A DNA stretch of 64,000 bases. It comes from Thioclava nitratireducens. Lineage in GTDB: Bacteria > Pseudomonadota > Alphaproteobacteria > Rhodobacterales > Rhodobacteraceae. The position numbers and the translations under genes were made by a program. Positions 1 to 11,151 of this stretch are shown in pieces; position 1 is the stretch's first letter, and the number at the start of each line of letters is the position of its first letter. A model generated the notes under the pieces. The model saw only the letters and a program-made list of their open reading frames with translations, was not told the DNA's origin and did no database searches. The stretch spans positions 1,710,501-1,774,500 of the forward strand of contig NZ_CP019437.1 of the NCBI RefSeq assembly GCF_001940525.2, in the 5' to 3' direction.

Positions 1-2
1 CC

Positions 3-311
3 GACACCGCCGTGTCCAAGGGTGAACAGCCCAAGCTTCTCGATGCGCCGCGCGACGGCGGGGCAGATGATCTGAAGATGATCAAGGGCGTCGGGCCGAA
101 GCTGGAGACGCTTCTGCATTCGATGGGCATCTATCACTTCGACCAGATCGCGGCCTGGTCCGATGCGGAACTCGCATGGGTCGACGCAAATATCGAAGGG
201 TTCAAGGGTCGCGCGAGCCGCGACGACTGGAAAGGTCAGGCAGAGAAACTGGCCAGCGGGGCAGAGACCGAATTCTCGTCCCGCGCAAAGAAAGATGGCA
301 TTTACGAGTAA
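3..311 (+). CDS. nuoE: NADH-quinone oxidoreductase subunit NuoE, C-terminal fragment (helix-hairpin-helix extension)
   Basis: The reading frame is open from the window edge (first full codon at base 3) to a TAA at 309-311, so the gene is cut at its 5' end. The 103 visible residues hold no iron-sulphur motif; they form a short linker followed by a helix-hairpin-helix-like module (ADDLKMIKGVGPKLETLL, then GIYHFDQIAAW). NuoE of Rhodobacterales is longer than the enteric protein and carries such a tail, and nuoF lies downstream, so I read this as the NuoE C-terminus. A GTG at 12 could be mistaken for a start, but it has no ribosome site. It could instead be a small free-standing HhH protein. The same module recurs at the end of the next gene. 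Confidence 0.7.
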   Translation, partial: DTAVSKGEQPKLLDAPRDGGADDLKMIKGVGPKLETLLHSMGIYHFDQIAAWSDAELAWVDANIEGFKGRASRDDWKGQAEKLASGAETEFSSRAKKDGIYE

Positions 312-361
312 GCGCAACAGGGTAGAGACCGCCGTTAGGCGGCGTGAATGGAGAGACGGGA

Positions 362-1273
362 ATGGGTGATCAGACACAGGGGTGCCGCGGCAAGGCAGGT
401 ATCTGGGCAGGTATTACGGGGATCGTGGTCACCGTTTTCCTGATGGTTGTGGCGCATGAGCCCTTCTTCGTGGCGCTCTTCCTTGGCCTGATGACCTTCC
501 TGCTGTTCGGCGCCTTCCTGATCTGGGCGTTCTGCTCCGAGCATGGGGTTCAAGGCGAGGCGGACGGCACCGGGGCGTCGGACGAGGGCTCCGAGATCCC
601 CGAAAGCCCCGTTGAGAGCTTCAACGCGTCGTCTCCCGAAGGTGTTGCCGCGCAAGCGCAGGCGGCGGCGGCGTCTCCGACGCCCGTAGCCGAGCGCGAG
701 GTGGAGCGCGCCGACGCGGTCGCGCCGAAAGACGAGGCGGCCACGCCCGAGGCCGACAGGCCCGAGCCCGGCCCGACAACCAAGCCCGCGACGGACGAAG
801 CCGAGGCGGAAGAGCCGAAAGCTGAGCCTGCAGCGGAAGAGGCTGCGGCAGAGGCCGAAGCTGAGCCGAAAGCGGACGCGCCGGAGCCCGAGAGCGAGGA
901 TGCGACCCCGCTCTCCGCGATGTCGGCGCAGGTCGCGGACACGTCCTCTTCCGGTGCCGGGGGCCAACCCGAGGCCGCCGAAGGCGCCGGCAAGAAGCCG
1001 CGCGGGCTCAAGCAGCCGCGCAAGGCTGGGGCCGACGATCTAAAGAAGATCGAAGGCGTCGGGCCGAAGCTCGAAGAGACGCTGAACGGCTGGGGCATTT
1101 ACCATTTCGACCAAATCGCGAAATGGAGCCCCGAAGAGATTGCCTATGCGGACCAGAACGTGCCGCGTTTCAAGGGCCGCTGCACCCGCGACAAGTGGGT
1201 CAGCCAGGCGAAAATCATCGTCGAGGAAGGCATGGATGCGTTCCTCGAACGGGCGAAGACGAACGATTACTGA
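362..1273 (+). CDS. Membrane-anchored protein with acidic Ala/Glu-rich linker and C-terminal HhH module
   Basis: A 303-residue protein of unknown role inside the nuo operon. Two hydrophobic stretches at about residues 14-56 (GITGIVVTVFLMVV and LGLMTFLLFGAFLIW) look like membrane segments. A long low-complexity Ala/Glu/Pro linker (about residues 60-220) follows, then a C-terminal helix-hairpin-helix-like module (DDLKKIEGVGPKLEETL, GIYHFDQIAKW) almost the same as the tail of NuoE just upstream. The ATG at 362 has GGAG at 350-353 with 8 bases of spacing; an in-frame GTG at 344 lacks such a site. It may tether something to the inner membrane near complex I, but that is inference. Confidence 0.8.
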   Translation: MGDQTQGCRGKAGIWAGITGIVVTVFLMVVAHEPFFVALFLGLMTFLLFGAFLIWAFCSEHGVQGEADGTGASDEGSEIPESPVESFNASSPEGVAAQAQAAAASPTPVAEREVERADAVAPKDEAATPEADRPEPGPTTKPATDEAEAEEPKAEPAAEEAAAEAEAEPKADAPEPESEDATPLSAMSAQVADTSSSGAGGQPEAAEGAGKKPRGLKQPRKAGADDLKKIEGVGPKLEETLNGWGIYHFDQIAKWSPEEIAYADQNVPRFKGRCTRDKWVSQAKIIVEEGMDAFLERAKTNDY

Positions 1274-1283
1274 GCGGGGGTGA

Positions 1284-1499
1284 ATGAGCCAGATCGACGA
1301 GCACGACAGGGCGTTGGGGCGTAGGGCCGCCCTTATCATCGCCGTCGCCACGATCCTCTGGCTCCTCCTGCAATGGATCGGAAAACAACAGGGCTGGTCG
1401 GCGCAGGTCGCGCTGATCGGCGATCTCGCGGCAATAGCCGCCTATATCTACGCGCTGGCACTCGTCTGGCGCATCTGGCGCCGGAAAGCCGGCAAGTGA
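1284..1499 (+). CDS. DUF5337 family small membrane protein
   Basis: A 71-residue protein with two predicted membrane helices ([19 protein letters not shown] and [19 protein letters not shown]), a short polar N-terminus and a basic C-terminus (RIWRRKAGK). It matches my recollection of the DUF5337 family, small proteins found between nuoE and nuoF in Rhodobacterales. It starts 10 bases after the upstream stop, with GGGGG at 1275-1279 close to the ATG, and ends 10 bases before nuoF, so it is co-transcribed with complex I. Its function is unknown; a role in complex I assembly or stability is only suggested by position. Confidence 0.8.
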   Translation: MSQIDEHDRALGRRAALIIAVATILWLLLQWIGKQQGWSAQVALIGDLAAIAAYIYALALVWRIWRRKAGK

Positions 1500-1509
1500 G
1501 GGAAGCGAT

Positions 1510-2805
1510 ATGCTGAAGGATCAAGACCGGATCTTCACCAATCTCTACGGGATGCATGACCGCTCTCTGCAGGGCGCGAAGATGCGCGGGCATTGGGACG
1601 GCACTGGCGAGATCCTGTCGAAAGGCAAGGATTGGATCATCGAGCAAGTGAAGGCCTCCGGCCTGCGCGGGCGCGGTGGGGCAGGCTTCCCGACAGGTCT
1701 CAAGTGGTCCTTCATGCCGAAGGAAAGCGATGGGCGTCCCGCCTTCCTCGCGATCAATGCCGACGAATCCGAGCCCGCGACCTGCAAGGACCGCGAAATC
1801 ATGCGCCACGATCCGCATACGCTGGTCGAAGGCGCGCTGATCGCCGGTTTCGCGATGGGCGCCGCGGCGGCGTATATCTACATCCGCGGCGAATATGTGC
1901 GCGAGAAAGAGGCGCTGCAGCGCGCGATCGACGAAGCCTATGAAGACGGGCTGATCGGCAAGAACGCCTGCGGCTCCGGCTATGATTACGACGTCTACCT
2001 GTCGCACGGCGCGGGCGCTTATATCTGCGGCGAGGAAACGGCGCTGCTGGAGAGCCTCGAAGGCAAGAAGGGTATGCCCCGGATGAAGCCGCCTTTCCCG
2101 GCAGGCGCGGGCCTCTACGGTTGCCCGACCACGGTGAACAACGTGGAATCCATCGCCGTTGTCCCGACAATCCTGCGTCGCGGCGCGGAGTGGTATGCCT
2201 CCTTCGGTCGTCCGAACAACACCGGCGTGAAGCTGTTTGCGATGTCGGGCCACGTCAACACGCCCTGCGTCATCGAAGAGACCATGTCGATCTCGATGAA
2301 GGAACTGATCGAGAAGCATGGCGGCGGCGTCCGTGGCGGCTGGAAGAACCTAAAGGCGGTGATCCCGGGTGGCGCATCCTGCCCGATCCTGCCCGCCGAG
2401 CAATGCGAAGACGCGATCATGGACTATGACGGCATGCGCGAGCTGAAATCCAGCTTCGGCACCGCCTGCATGATCGTCATGGATCAGAACACCGACGTGA
2501 TCAAAGCGGTCTGGCGCCTGTCCAAGTTCTTCAAGCACGAGAGCTGCGGCCAGTGTACGCCCTGCCGCGAAGGCACCGGCTGGATGATGCGCGTGATGGA
2601 CCGTCTGGTGCGCGGCGAAGCCGAGATCGAAGAGATCGACATGCTGTTCGATGTGACGAAACAGGTCGAAGGCCACACGATCTGCGCGCTCGGCGACGCG
2701 GCCGCCTGGCCGATCCAGGGCCTGATCCGTCACTTCCGCGAAGAGATCGAAGACCGCATCAAGGCCCGCAAGACGGGCCGCATGGGCGCGATGGCTGCGG
2801 AGTGA
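1510..2805 (+). CDS. nuoF: NADH-quinone oxidoreductase subunit F
   Basis: The 431-residue flavoprotein of the complex I peripheral arm, which binds NADH and FMN and carries the N3 [4Fe-4S] cluster. The nucleotide-binding glycine loop [10 protein letters not shown] is at residues 54-63, the FMN-site segment [12 protein letters not shown] lies further on, and the cluster ligands are Cys346, Cys349, Cys352 (ESCGQCTPC) and Cys392 (HTICALGD). Length is normal for the family (about 430-445). An AGGGAAG-type ribosome site precedes the ATG. The stop overlaps possible starts of the next small gene, indicating translational coupling. Confidence 0.98.
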   Translation: MLKDQDRIFTNLYGMHDRSLQGAKMRGHWDGTGEILSKGKDWIIEQVKASGLRGRGGAGFPTGLKWSFMPKESDGRPAFLAINADESEPATCKDREIMRHDPHTLVEGALIAGFAMGAAAAYIYIRGEYVREKEALQRAIDEAYEDGLIGKNACGSGYDYDVYLSHGAGAYICGEETALLESLEGKKGMPRMKPPFPAGAGLYGCPTTVNNVESIAVVPTILRRGAEWYASFGRPNNTGVKLFAMSGHVNTPCVIEETMSISMKELIEKHGGGVRGGWKNLKAVIPGGASCPILPAEQCEDAIMDYDGMRELKSSFGTACMIVMDQNTDVIKAVWRLSKFFKHESCGQCTPCREGTGWMMRVMDRLVRGEAEIEEIDMLFDVTKQVEGHTICALGDAAAWPIQGLIRHFREEIEDRIKARKTGRMGAMAAE

Positions 2806-2810
2806 GTATC

Positions 2811-3188
2811 GTGAAACGCCTGTCCCTTGCCAGTTTGACCCTTCTTTCGCTCGCCGGCGGTGCCGCCGCCGAGCCGGCGAAGCTGACGGTCGATTTCGGG
2901 TTCTTCCCGAAGGGGACGGCGTGCCAGGTGTTCAACACCACCGGCAAGGTCTCGCTGCGGACCGGGCGCGAGATCGAATACACGATCAAGGGCGATACCG
3001 GAGACGTGGTGTTCCGCTGCGCCCAGCCGGACGGCCGCTCTTTCGAGGTCGCGACCGGGGCGCTGCTTCCGCCGGGCAATCCCTCGCTCGTTGCGATCCA
3101 GATCAATCAGGACGATCACGCGCATATCTTGTGGGATCAGGGCGGATTGCGGCGCAGCACCGTCGCGGAGGTGCTCAGATGGAACTGA
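2811..3188 (+). CDS. Small secreted protein of the nuo operon
   Basis: A 125-residue protein with a typical signal peptide (MKRLSLASLTLLSLAGGAAA, cleavage near residue 20) and a mature part predicted to be mostly beta strand, holding two cysteines (CQVFN and VFRCAQ) that could form a disulphide in the periplasm. I recognise no family. The GTG at 2811 is preferred because GGAG at 2799-2802 lies 8 bases upstream and the signal peptide then begins with MKR; an in-frame GTG at 2802, overlapping the nuoF stop, is the alternative. It sits between nuoF and nuoG, a position occupied by unidentified reading frames in the Rhodobacter capsulatus nuo operon. Confidence 0.75.
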   Translation: MKRLSLASLTLLSLAGGAAAEPAKLTVDFGFFPKGTACQVFNTTGKVSLRTGREIEYTIKGDTGDVVFRCAQPDGRSFEVATGALLPPGNPSLVAIQINQDDHAHILWDQGGLRRSTVAEVLRWN

Positions 3189-3517
3189 ACCCTACCACGG
3201 CACAGGGCGGCATGATGCGGGCTGTGATCATATCGGGCTGCGCGCTGGCGCTTGGCGGCTGCATGGGCACGACGGGCGGTAACGAGGCCTCCAAAGGTCC
3301 GCGCCGTCTGGCGGCGGTTGAGGGTTACACAGCGGCTTATGATGCGAGCGGCGCGCTGGTCGTGATGCGGCAGGCCGCGCCCTTTGCGAACTACGAGGGC
3401 GCCGAGGCCAAGCGGGCCGCGAACGCCATCTGCGGCGGGGCTGTGGCCTCGTCGATCAATGATACTTACCGGGATGGCGCTTGGGTCTTCCCGATGGGCT
3501 GCGGCAACGCGGCGTGA
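3179..3517 (+). CDS. Probable lipoprotein in the nuo operon
   Basis: A 112-residue protein whose N-terminal region contains a lipobox (LALGGC) after a short hydrophobic stretch, so it is probably a lipid-anchored periplasmic protein. The start is uncertain. ATG 3179 overlaps the upstream gene by 10 bases and has a strong GGAGG at 3167-3171 with 7 bases of spacing, but it gives an acidic leader before the signal. ATG 3215 gives a classical [16 protein letters not shown] leader with a weaker AGGG. The mature part has a possible disulphide pair (AICGG and MGCGNA). I do not recognise the family. It lies directly before nuoG. Confidence 0.7.
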   Translation: MELNPTTAQGGMMRAVIISGCALALGGCMGTTGGNEASKGPRRLAAVEGYTAAYDASGALVVMRQAAPFANYEGAEAKRAANAICGGAVASSINDTYRDGAWVFPMGCGNAA

Positions 3518-3569
3518 AATAAACCCGCGCGGGGGCAACCTCGCGCCCGAAGAGACGAGACGGATAGCC

Positions 3570-5603
3570 ATGGCTGACCTGAGAAAGATCATCATCGACG
3601 GGAACGAGGTCGAGGTCGATCCGAACCTCACGCTGATCCAGGCGTGCGAACAGGCGGGGATCGAGATCCCGCGGTTCTGCTACCACGAGCGTCTGTCTAT
3701 CGCAGGCAACTGCCGGATGTGCCTTGTGGAAGTCGTGGGCGGCCCGCCGAAGCCCGCCGCCTCCTGCGCGATGCAGGTGCGCGACATGCGCCCGGGGCCG
3801 GAAGGCGCGCCGCCGGTGATCAAGACGAATTCGCCGATGGTCAAGAAGGCCCGCGAGGGGGTGATGGAGTTCCTGCTCATCAACCACCCGCTCGACTGCC
3901 CGATCTGCGACCAGGGCGGCGAATGCGATTTGCAAGACCAGGCAATGGCTTACGGGGTGGACTTCAGCCGTTACCGTGAGCCCAAGCGCGCCGCGACCGA
4001 GCTGAACCTCGGCCCGTTGGTCGAGACGCACATGACGCGCTGCATCTCTTGCACCCGCTGCGTGCGCTTCACCACCGAAGTCGCGGGCATCACCCAGATG
4101 GGCCAGACCGGCCGGGGCGAGGATGCGGAGATCGCGAACTACCTGAACATGACGCTCGACTCCAACATGCAGGGCAACATCATCGACCTGTGCCCGGTGG
4201 GCGCGCTGGTCTCGAAGCCCTACGCCTTCACCGCGCGTCCGTGGGAACTGACCAAGACCGAGACCGTCGACGTGATGGACGCCGTGGGCTCCAACATCCG
4301 CGTCGATACCAAGGGACGCGAAGTGATGCGCATCCTGCCGCGCAACAATGACGACGTGAACGAGGAGTGGATCTCCGACAAGACCCGCTTCGTCTGGGAC
4401 GGCCTGCGCCGCCAGCGTCTCGACCGGCCTTACGTCCGCGTCGACGGCAAGCTGAAGCCCGCAAGCTGGGGCGAGGCGCTGAGCGCCGCCGCCGAAGCGA
4501 TGAAGGGCAAGAAAGTCGCTGGTCTCGTCGGCGATCTCGTCTCGACCGAGGCAGCCTTCTCGCTCAAGCAGCTGATCGAGGGGCTGGGCGGCAAAGTCGA
4601 ATGCCGCACCGATGGCGCGCGCCTGCCGATCGGCAACCGCTACGGCTATGTGGGCAACGCGACAATCGCGGATCTCGACAACGCCGAGATGGTGCAGATC
4701 ATCGGCGCGAACCCGGCCGTGGAAGCACCCGTTCTGAACGCCCGCATCCGCAAGGCCTGGGCCAAGGGCGCGAACGTCGGTCTCGTCGGTGAAGCCTGCG
4801 ACCTGACCTATGACTATGAGCATGTCGGCACCGACCGCGCCGCGCTGGCCGAGCTGTCCTCCAAGACGATCTCGGATGAGACGAAGGCCAAGAACACGGT
4901 CGTTATCATCGGGCAGGGCGCTCTGAACGAAGCCGATGGCGAGGCGGTTCTGGCCCATGCGATGAAGCTGGCCGAGAATTCCAACGCCAAGTTCATGGTG
5001 CTGCATACCGCTGCGGCCCGTGTCGGCGCGATGGATGTGGGCGCAGTGACCGAGGGCGGTCTGCTCGCGGCCATCGACGGCGCAGAAGTCATCTACAACA
5101 TGGGCGCCGACGAGGTGGAGATCACCCCGCGCGCCGAGGGCGGTCCCTTCGTGATCTATCAGGGCAGCCACGGCGACCGCGGAGCCAACCGCGCCGACGT
5201 TATCTTGCCGGGCGCGGCCTACACGGAAGAAAACGGCCTCTTCGTGAACACCGAAGGCCGTCCGCAGCTTGCCTTCCGCGCGGCCTTCCCGCCGGGCGAG
5301 GCGAAAGAGAACTGGGCGATCCTGCGCGCGCTTTCGGCTGAGCTGGACGCCAAGCAGCCCTGGGACACGCTTGCAGGTCTGCGCCGCGCGATGGTCGAGG
5401 CGGTGCCGCATCTGGCGCAGGTCGATCAGGTCCTGGAGAACGAAGTGCAGGCGATCGAGCCGCGCGACATGGGCAAAGCCACCTTCCGCCTGCCGATCCG
5501 CGAATTCTACCTGACCAATCCGATTGCACGGGCCTCCGTGGTGATGGGCGAATGCGCCAGCCTCGCGAAAGCGCGGGCCGAAGCGCCGGTGGCCGCCGAG
5601 TGA
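3570..5603 (+). CDS. nuoG: NADH-quinone oxidoreductase subunit G
   Basis: The 677-residue large peripheral subunit of complex I, an electron wire of several iron-sulphur clusters. The N-terminal ferredoxin-like domain has Cys37, Cys48, Cys51 and Cys66 for the [2Fe-2S] cluster. It is followed by the His/Cys segment [15 protein letters not shown] (N5-type) and [10 protein letters not shown] with a later LCPVGAL (N4). The rest is a molybdopterin-oxidoreductase-like domain without a cofactor role. The ATG at 3570 gives [11 protein letters not shown], the usual family N-terminus; the open frame extends further upstream but that part belongs to the preceding lipoprotein gene in another frame. Length matches alphaproteobacterial NuoG (about 670-690). 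Confidence 0.97.
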   Translation: MADLRKIIIDGNEVEVDPNLTLIQACEQAGIEIPRFCYHERLSIAGNCRMCLVEVVGGPPKPAASCAMQVRDMRPGPEGAPPVIKTNSPMVKKAREGVMEFLLINHPLDCPICDQGGECDLQDQAMAYGVDFSRYREPKRAATELNLGPLVETHMTRCISCTRCVRFTTEVAGITQMGQTGRGEDAEIANYLNMTLDSNMQGNIIDLCPVGALVSKPYAFTARPWELTKTETVDVMDAVGSNIRVDTKGREVMRILPRNNDDVNEEWISDKTRFVWDGLRRQRLDRPYVRVDGKLKPASWGEALSAAAEAMKGKKVAGLVGDLVSTEAAFSLKQLIEGLGGKVECRTDGARLPIGNRYGYVGNATIADLDNAEMVQIIGANPAVEAPVLNARIRKAWAKGANVGLVGEACDLTYDYEHVGTDRAALAELSSKTISDETKAKNTVVIIGQGALNEADGEAVLAHAMKLAENSNAKFMVLHTAAARVGAMDVGAVTEGGLLAAIDGAEVIYNMGADEVEITPRAEGGPFVIYQGSHGDRGANRADVILPGAAYTEENGLFVNTEGRPQLAFRAAFPPGEAKENWAILRALSAELDAKQPWDTLAGLRRAMVEAVPHLAQVDQVLENEVQAIEPRDMGKATFRLPIREFYLTNPIARASVVMGECASLAKARAEAPVAAE

Positions 5604-5614
5604 GATTGAGACGG

Positions 5615-6028
5615 ATGATGCAGACCCTGCCCAATATCGCACCGCTCGCTCCCGGCCTTCTGGCCGGGCTGGCGGCGTGCACGCCGACCGGCGGGGCGCA
5701 GGGGGATAGCGCGGTCAAGCCGGTCTATCGGGGCACCGAAACGCGGCTCCTCGACAGCGATCTGGTGGAGATCCGCGCGCGCGTCTCGGGCGAGGGCGCC
5801 AGCGAGAAAGCGGCGACCGATTATGCCCAATGCGCAGCCGCGCAATACGCGCTGGTGCGTGGCTATGGATTTGCGCGCCATGTGCGCACGAATGTGACTG
5901 AAGAGGGTGGCATCTGGCGGGCAGATGCGGTCTACACCATCTCGCCCGCCTTGCCGCAGGGACTCAAGACGATCGACGCGGAAGTGACCGTCGCCGATTG
6001 CAAGGATCGCGGCATTCCGACCGTATGA
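5615..6028 (+). CDS. Probable lipoprotein between nuoG and nuoH
   Basis: A 137-residue protein of unknown function. The N-terminus is hydrophobic and contains LAAC followed by TPTGG, which fits a lipobox, although the expected basic residues before the hydrophobic core are missing. The mature part contains three more cysteine-bearing segments or fewer (YAQCAAAQY and VADCKDR are clear), compatible with one disulphide, and a repeated-looking beta pattern (VRTNVTEEGGIWRADAVYTI). It starts 12 bases after the nuoG stop and ends 15 bases before nuoH, so it is in the operon. Starts at ATG 5615 or 5618 cannot be separated. Confidence 0.7.
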   Translation: MMQTLPNIAPLAPGLLAGLAACTPTGGAQGDSAVKPVYRGTETRLLDSDLVEIRARVSGEGASEKAATDYAQCAAAQYALVRGYGFARHVRTNVTEEGGIWRADAVYTISPALPQGLKTIDAEVTVADCKDRGIPTV

Positions 6029-6043
6029 AGAGAGTGGGACATC

Positions 6044-7081
6044 ATGGCTGAATTCTTCACGACACCTTTCGGGATCTTCCTGCTGATCGTGCTGCAGAGC
6101 TTGGCGGTTATCGCCTTCGTGATGCTTTCGATGATCTGGCTGGTCTATGGCGACCGCAAGATCTGGGCTGCCGTGCAGATGCGTCGCGGGCCGAACGTCG
6201 TCGGGCCGTGGGGCCTGATGCAGACCTTCGCGGATGCGCTGAAATACGTGGTCAAGGAAATCGTCGTGCCGGCGGGCGCCGACAAGTTCGTCTATTTCCT
6301 CGCCCCGATCCTGAGCTTCGTGCTGGCGTTGCTGACCTTCACGGTGATCCCGTTTGCCGACGGTTGGGTGCTCGCCGATATCAACGTCGCACTTCTGTTC
6401 GTCTTCGCGGCTTCCTCGCTCGAGGTGTATGGCGTGATCATGGGCGGCTGGGCGTCGAACTCGAAATACCCGTTCCTCGGTTCGCTGCGTTCCGCGGCGC
6501 AGATGATCTCCTACGAAGTCTCGATTGGCTTGATCATCATCGGCGTCGTGATCTCGACCGGCTCGCTCAACCTGTCGAACATCGTGCGCGCGCAGGATAC
6601 CGGCTGGGGCCTGTTGGGCTGGTACTGGCTGCCGCACCTGCCGATGGTGGCGCTGTTCTTCATCTCGGCGCTGGCCGAGACCAATCGCCCGCCCTTCGAC
6701 CTTCCGGAAGCGGAATCCGAACTCGTCGCGGGCTTCATGGTTGAATACAGCTCGACCCCGTATCTGCTGTTCATGGCCGGCGAATATATCGCGATCTGGC
6801 TGATGTGCGCGCTGATGTCGATCCTGTTCTTCGGCGGCTGGCTGTCCCCGATCCCGGGGCTGCCCGACGGGGTGCTGTGGATGTTCGCCAAGATGGTGTT
6901 CTTCTTCTTCATGTTCGCGATGGTGAAGGCGATCGTGCCGCGCTACCGCTACGACCAGCTTATGCGGATTGGCTGGAAAGTCTTCCTGCCGCTGTCGCTG
7001 GCCTGGGTGGTGATCATCGCCTTCCTCGCGAAATTCGAAATCTTCGGGCACTTCTGGGCCCGCTGGGCGATGGGGAGCTGA
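6044..7081 (+). CDS. nuoH: NADH-quinone oxidoreductase subunit H
   Basis: The 345-residue membrane subunit (ND1-like) at the junction of the peripheral and membrane arms, contributing to the quinone chamber. It has the expected series of about eight membrane helices. It also carries the charged loops typical of the family: [20 protein letters not shown] near the N-terminus, and [20 protein letters not shown], one of the most conserved complex I segments. A GAGAGTGGG ribosome site precedes the ATG, and the stop is 3 bases from the nuoI start. Confidence 0.98.
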   Translation: MAEFFTTPFGIFLLIVLQSLAVIAFVMLSMIWLVYGDRKIWAAVQMRRGPNVVGPWGLMQTFADALKYVVKEIVVPAGADKFVYFLAPILSFVLALLTFTVIPFADGWVLADINVALLFVFAASSLEVYGVIMGGWASNSKYPFLGSLRSAAQMISYEVSIGLIIIGVVISTGSLNLSNIVRAQDTGWGLLGWYWLPHLPMVALFFISALAETNRPPFDLPEAESELVAGFMVEYSSTPYLLFMAGEYIAIWLMCALMSILFFGGWLSPIPGLPDGVLWMFAKMVFFFFMFAMVKAIVPRYRYDQLMRIGWKVFLPLSLAWVVIIAFLAKFEIFGHFWARWAMGS

Positions 7082-7084
7082 TAG

Positions 7085-7979
<895 letters not shown>

Positions 7980-7983
<4 letters not shown>

Positions 7984-8588
7984 CGGTGTTTGCTTTCGCC
8001 TTCTACCTTTTCGCCATTACGGCGTTGGTCGCGGGCTTCATGGTGGTGATTTCCAAGAACCCGGTCCACTCGGTGCTCTGGCTGATCCTGACCTTCCTGT
8101 CGGCGGCGGGGCTTTTCGTGCTTCTGGGCTCGGAATTCGTCGCAATGCTGCTGATCATCGTCTATGTCGGCGCGGTCGCGGTGCTCTTCCTCTTCGTGGT
8201 TATGATGCTCGACATCGATTTCGCCGCGCTCAAGGGGGAGTTGGCGCGCTACATGCCGCTGGGTCTTCTGATCGCGGTCATCATGCTGGTGCAGCTGGGC
8301 ATCGCCTTCGGGGCGTGGCAGACCTCCGGCATGGCGGAAAACCTCCGTGCCGATCCGGTGCCCGAGGGCATGACCAACGCGCAGGCGATCGGTCTGCTCG
8401 TCTATGACAAATACCTCTACCTCTTCCAGACGGCGGGCCTGATCCTGCTGGTGGCGATGATCGGGGCGATCCTGCTGACGCTGCGCCATCGCACCAACGT
8501 CAAGCGCCAGAACGTCATCGCGCAGATGCATCGCGATCCGTCCAAGACGATGGAAATGGTGGACGTCAAACCGGGGCAGGGGCTGTGA
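7980..8588 (+). CDS. nuoJ: NADH-quinone oxidoreductase subunit J
   Basis: A 202-residue membrane subunit (ND6-like) with five predicted helices and the conserved glycine-rich helix around [20 protein letters not shown], site of the pi-bulge in solved complexes. The C-terminal tail after the last helix is soluble and basic ([15 protein letters not shown]). The ATG overlaps the previous stop (ATGA). About 50 bases separate it from nuoK, one of the larger gaps in this operon. Confidence 0.97.
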
Positions 8589-8637
8589 GCGAACAAAAGC
8601 AAGCGAAAAACGCGAGTTCGGAAACGAGGGTGAACGC

Positions 8638-8943
8638 ATGATCGGATTGGAACATTACCTTGGCGTGGCTGCCGCGCTGTTCGTGATCGGCATTTTCGGG
8701 ATCTTCGTGAACCGCAAGAACGTGATCGTCATCATGATGTCGATCGAACTCATGCTGTTGGCGGTGAATATCAACCTGGTGGCCTTCGCGGCCTATCTGG
8801 ATGACCTCGTCGGACAGATCTTCACTCTCTTCGTGCTGACCGTTGCGGCAGCCGAGGCCGCGATCGGCCTTGCGATCCTCGTGGTCTTCTTCCGCAACCG
8901 CGGCTCGATCGAGGTCGAAGACGTCAACGTGATGAAGGGATAA
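8638..8943 (+). CDS. nuoK: NADH-quinone oxidoreductase subunit K
   Basis: A 101-residue membrane subunit (ND4L-like) with three helices. The conserved glutamates of the proton path are present in [14 protein letters not shown] and [12 protein letters not shown]. Length is typical (100-101 residues). It is followed after 6 bases by nuoL. Confidence 0.98.
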   Translation: MIGLEHYLGVAAALFVIGIFGIFVNRKNVIVIMMSIELMLLAVNINLVAFAAYLDDLVGQIFTLFVLTVAAAEAAIGLAILVVFFRNRGSIEVEDVNVMKG

Positions 8944-8949
8944 GGGACG

Positions 8950-11151
8950 ATGGAAACGATCATTCTCTTTGCGCCGCTGGTCGGTGCGATCCTTGGTGGC
9001 TTCGGCTGGCGGGTGATCGGCGAAAAGGGCGCGATGGTCCTGACCACGGGCCTTCTGTTCCTCGCCGCCGCTCTCAGCTGGATCGTCTTTCTCACGCTGG
9101 GCGATCAGACGCAGCACATCCATGTTATGAACTGGATCACCTCGGGCGACCTCGACGTCGCATGGGCGATCCGGATGGACCGGCTGACCGCGATCATGCT
9201 GATCGTGGTGACGACGGTCTCCTCGCTCGTGCATCTCTACTCGTGGGGCTACATGGCCCATGACGAGAATTTCGACGAAGGGAAGGGCGAGAATTACAAG
9301 GCGCGCTTCTTCGCCTACCTGTCCTTCTTCACCTTCACCATGTTGATGCTGGTGACCTCGGACAACCTGCTGCAGATGTTCTTCGGCTGGGAAGGCGTGG
9401 GTCTCGCCTCGTATCTGCTGATCGGCTTCTACTACAAGAAGCCTTCGGCCAATGCGGCGGCGATGAAAGCCTTCATCATGAACCGTATCGGCGATTTCGG
9501 CTTCCTGCTCGGGCTGTTCGGTCTGTTCTACATGACCGGTTCGCTGAAGATGGACGACGTCTTCTCTGCGGCCCCGGCCCTGTCCGAAACGAGCCTGGAC
9601 TTCCTCTGGGGGAACTGGAACGCGGTCGAGCTCTGTGCCTTCCTTCTGTTCATCGGTGCGATGGGCAAATCGGCGCAGCTCTTCTTGCACACATGGTTGC
9701 CGGACGCGATGGAAGGCCCGACGCCGGTGTCGGCGCTGATCCACGCCGCGACCATGGTGACCGCGGGTGTGTTCCTCGTCTGTCGGATGTCGCCGGTCTA
9801 CGAATACGCGCCGCATACGCAGACCTTCATCGTCGTCATCGGTGCCTCGACCGCCTTCTTCGCAGCGACCGTGGGTCTGGTGCAGAACGACATCAAGCGC
9901 GTCATCGCCTATTCGACCTGTTCGCAGCTGGGCTACATGTTCGCGGCCGCGGGCGTCGGCGTCTATTCGGTGGCGATGTTCCACCTGCTGACCCACGCCT
10001 TCTTCAAGGCGCTGCTGTTCCTTTCGGCGGGCTCGGTTATCACCGCGATGCACCACGAGCAGGACATGCGCAACTACGGTGGTCTTCGCAAAAAGGTGCC
10101 GCTGACCTTCTGGGCGATGATCTTCGGCACGCTGGCGATCACCGGTGTCGGCGTTCCCTTCACCCATATCGGTTTCGCAGGCTTCCTGTCGAAAGACGCG
10201 ATCATCGAGAGCGTCTGGGGCGGCTCGGGTGCTGGCTATGCCTTCTGGCTTCTGGTCATCGCGGCGGCCTTCACGTCCTTCTATTCGTGGCGCCTGATCT
10301 TCATGACCTTCTTCGGCAAGCCGCGCGGCGATCATCATGCGCATGATCACGCCAAAGAGAGCCCGTGGGTCATGACGGTGCCGCTGGTCGTACTGTCCTT
10401 CGGCGCGATCTTCGCCGGCATGATCTGGTACAACGTCTTCTTCGGCGATCACGCGAAGCTGGTGAAGTTCTTCGGCCTTCCCGCGCATGCCGAGCAGACG
10501 GCGGATGCCGGGCACGCGACGAGTGGCGAAGCCGCGCAGTCGGGCGAGGCAAGCCATGCCGCAGGGCAGGGTGAAACGCCGCCGGTGCCGGATCCGAACA
10601 TGTCCGAACAGCAGGCCGAGGCCGAGCTGATGGACGAGGCCAAGACCTCGCCGAGCGTCGGCGCCTCGACCGCGGTCATCGAGTATCCGGGTGTCGCACC
10701 TCAGGGCTCCATCTACATGGGGCAGGAGAACGAGGTGATCGACAAGGCGCACCACGCGCCGGCCTGGGTCAAGGTATCGCCCTTCGTGGCGATGCTGGCC
10801 GGGCTGCTTGTCGCCTGGATGTTCTACATCAAGGATGTGAGCCTGCCGCGGCGGATGGCTGAAGCCCAACCCGGGCTCTACAGCTTCCTGCTCAACAAGT
10901 GGTATTTCGACGAGCTGTACGAGCGTGTATTCATGCGCCCGGCGCTCTGGTTCGGCTATCAATTCTGGAAGAAAGGGGACGAGGGCTCGATTGACCGGGT
11001 CATCGACGGTATGGCCGTTGGCATCGTCCCGACATTCACGAGGTTCCTTAACAGGATGCAATCGGGCTATCTGTTCCACTACGCCTTCGCCATGGTGATC
11101 GGGATCGTCGGTCTCATGCTCTGGGTCGTCCTCAACGGGGGGGCGAACTGA
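8950..11151 (+). CDS. nuoL: NADH-quinone oxidoreductase subunit L
   Basis: The 733-residue antiporter-like distal subunit (ND5). The conserved core is present: [18 protein letters not shown], the lysine/histidine channel residues around [21 protein letters not shown] and [19 protein letters not shown]. It is longer than the E. coli protein (613) because of a low-complexity His/Ala/Glu-rich insert at about residues 513-597, before the lateral helix and last transmembrane helix; Paracoccus-type NuoL is also long. The TGA overlaps the nuoM ATG by one base. Confidence 0.97.
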   Translation: METIILFAPLVGAILGGFGWRVIGEKGAMVLTTGLLFLAAALSWIVFLTLGDQTQHIHVMNWITSGDLDVAWAIRMDRLTAIMLIVVTTVSSLVHLYSWGYMAHDENFDEGKGENYKARFFAYLSFFTFTMLMLVTSDNLLQMFFGWEGVGLASYLLIGFYYKKPSANAAAMKAFIMNRIGDFGFLLGLFGLFYMTGSLKMDDVFSAAPALSETSLDFLWGNWNAVELCAFLLFIGAMGKSAQLFLHTWLPDAMEGPTPVSALIHAATMVTAGVFLVCRMSPVYEYAPHTQTFIVVIGASTAFFAATVGLVQNDIKRVIAYSTCSQLGYMFAAAGVGVYSVAMFHLLTHAFFKALLFLSAGSVITAMHHEQDMRNYGGLRKKVPLTFWAMIFGTLAITGVGVPFTHIGFAGFLSKDAIIESVWGGSGAGYAFWLLVIAAAFTSFYSWRLIFMTFFGKPRGDHHAHDHAKESPWVMTVPLVVLSFGAIFAGMIWYNVFFGDHAKLVKFFGLPAHAEQTADAGHATSGEAAQSGEASHAAGQGETPPVPDPNMSEQQAEAELMDEAKTSPSVGASTAVIEYPGVAPQGSIYMGQENEVIDKAHHAPAWVKVSPFVAMLAGLLVAWMFYIKDVSLPRRMAEAQPGLYSFLLNKWYFDELYERVFMRPALWFGYQFWKKGDEGSIDRVIDGMAVGIVPTFTRFLNRMQSGYLFHYAFAMVIGIVGLMLWVVLNGGAN

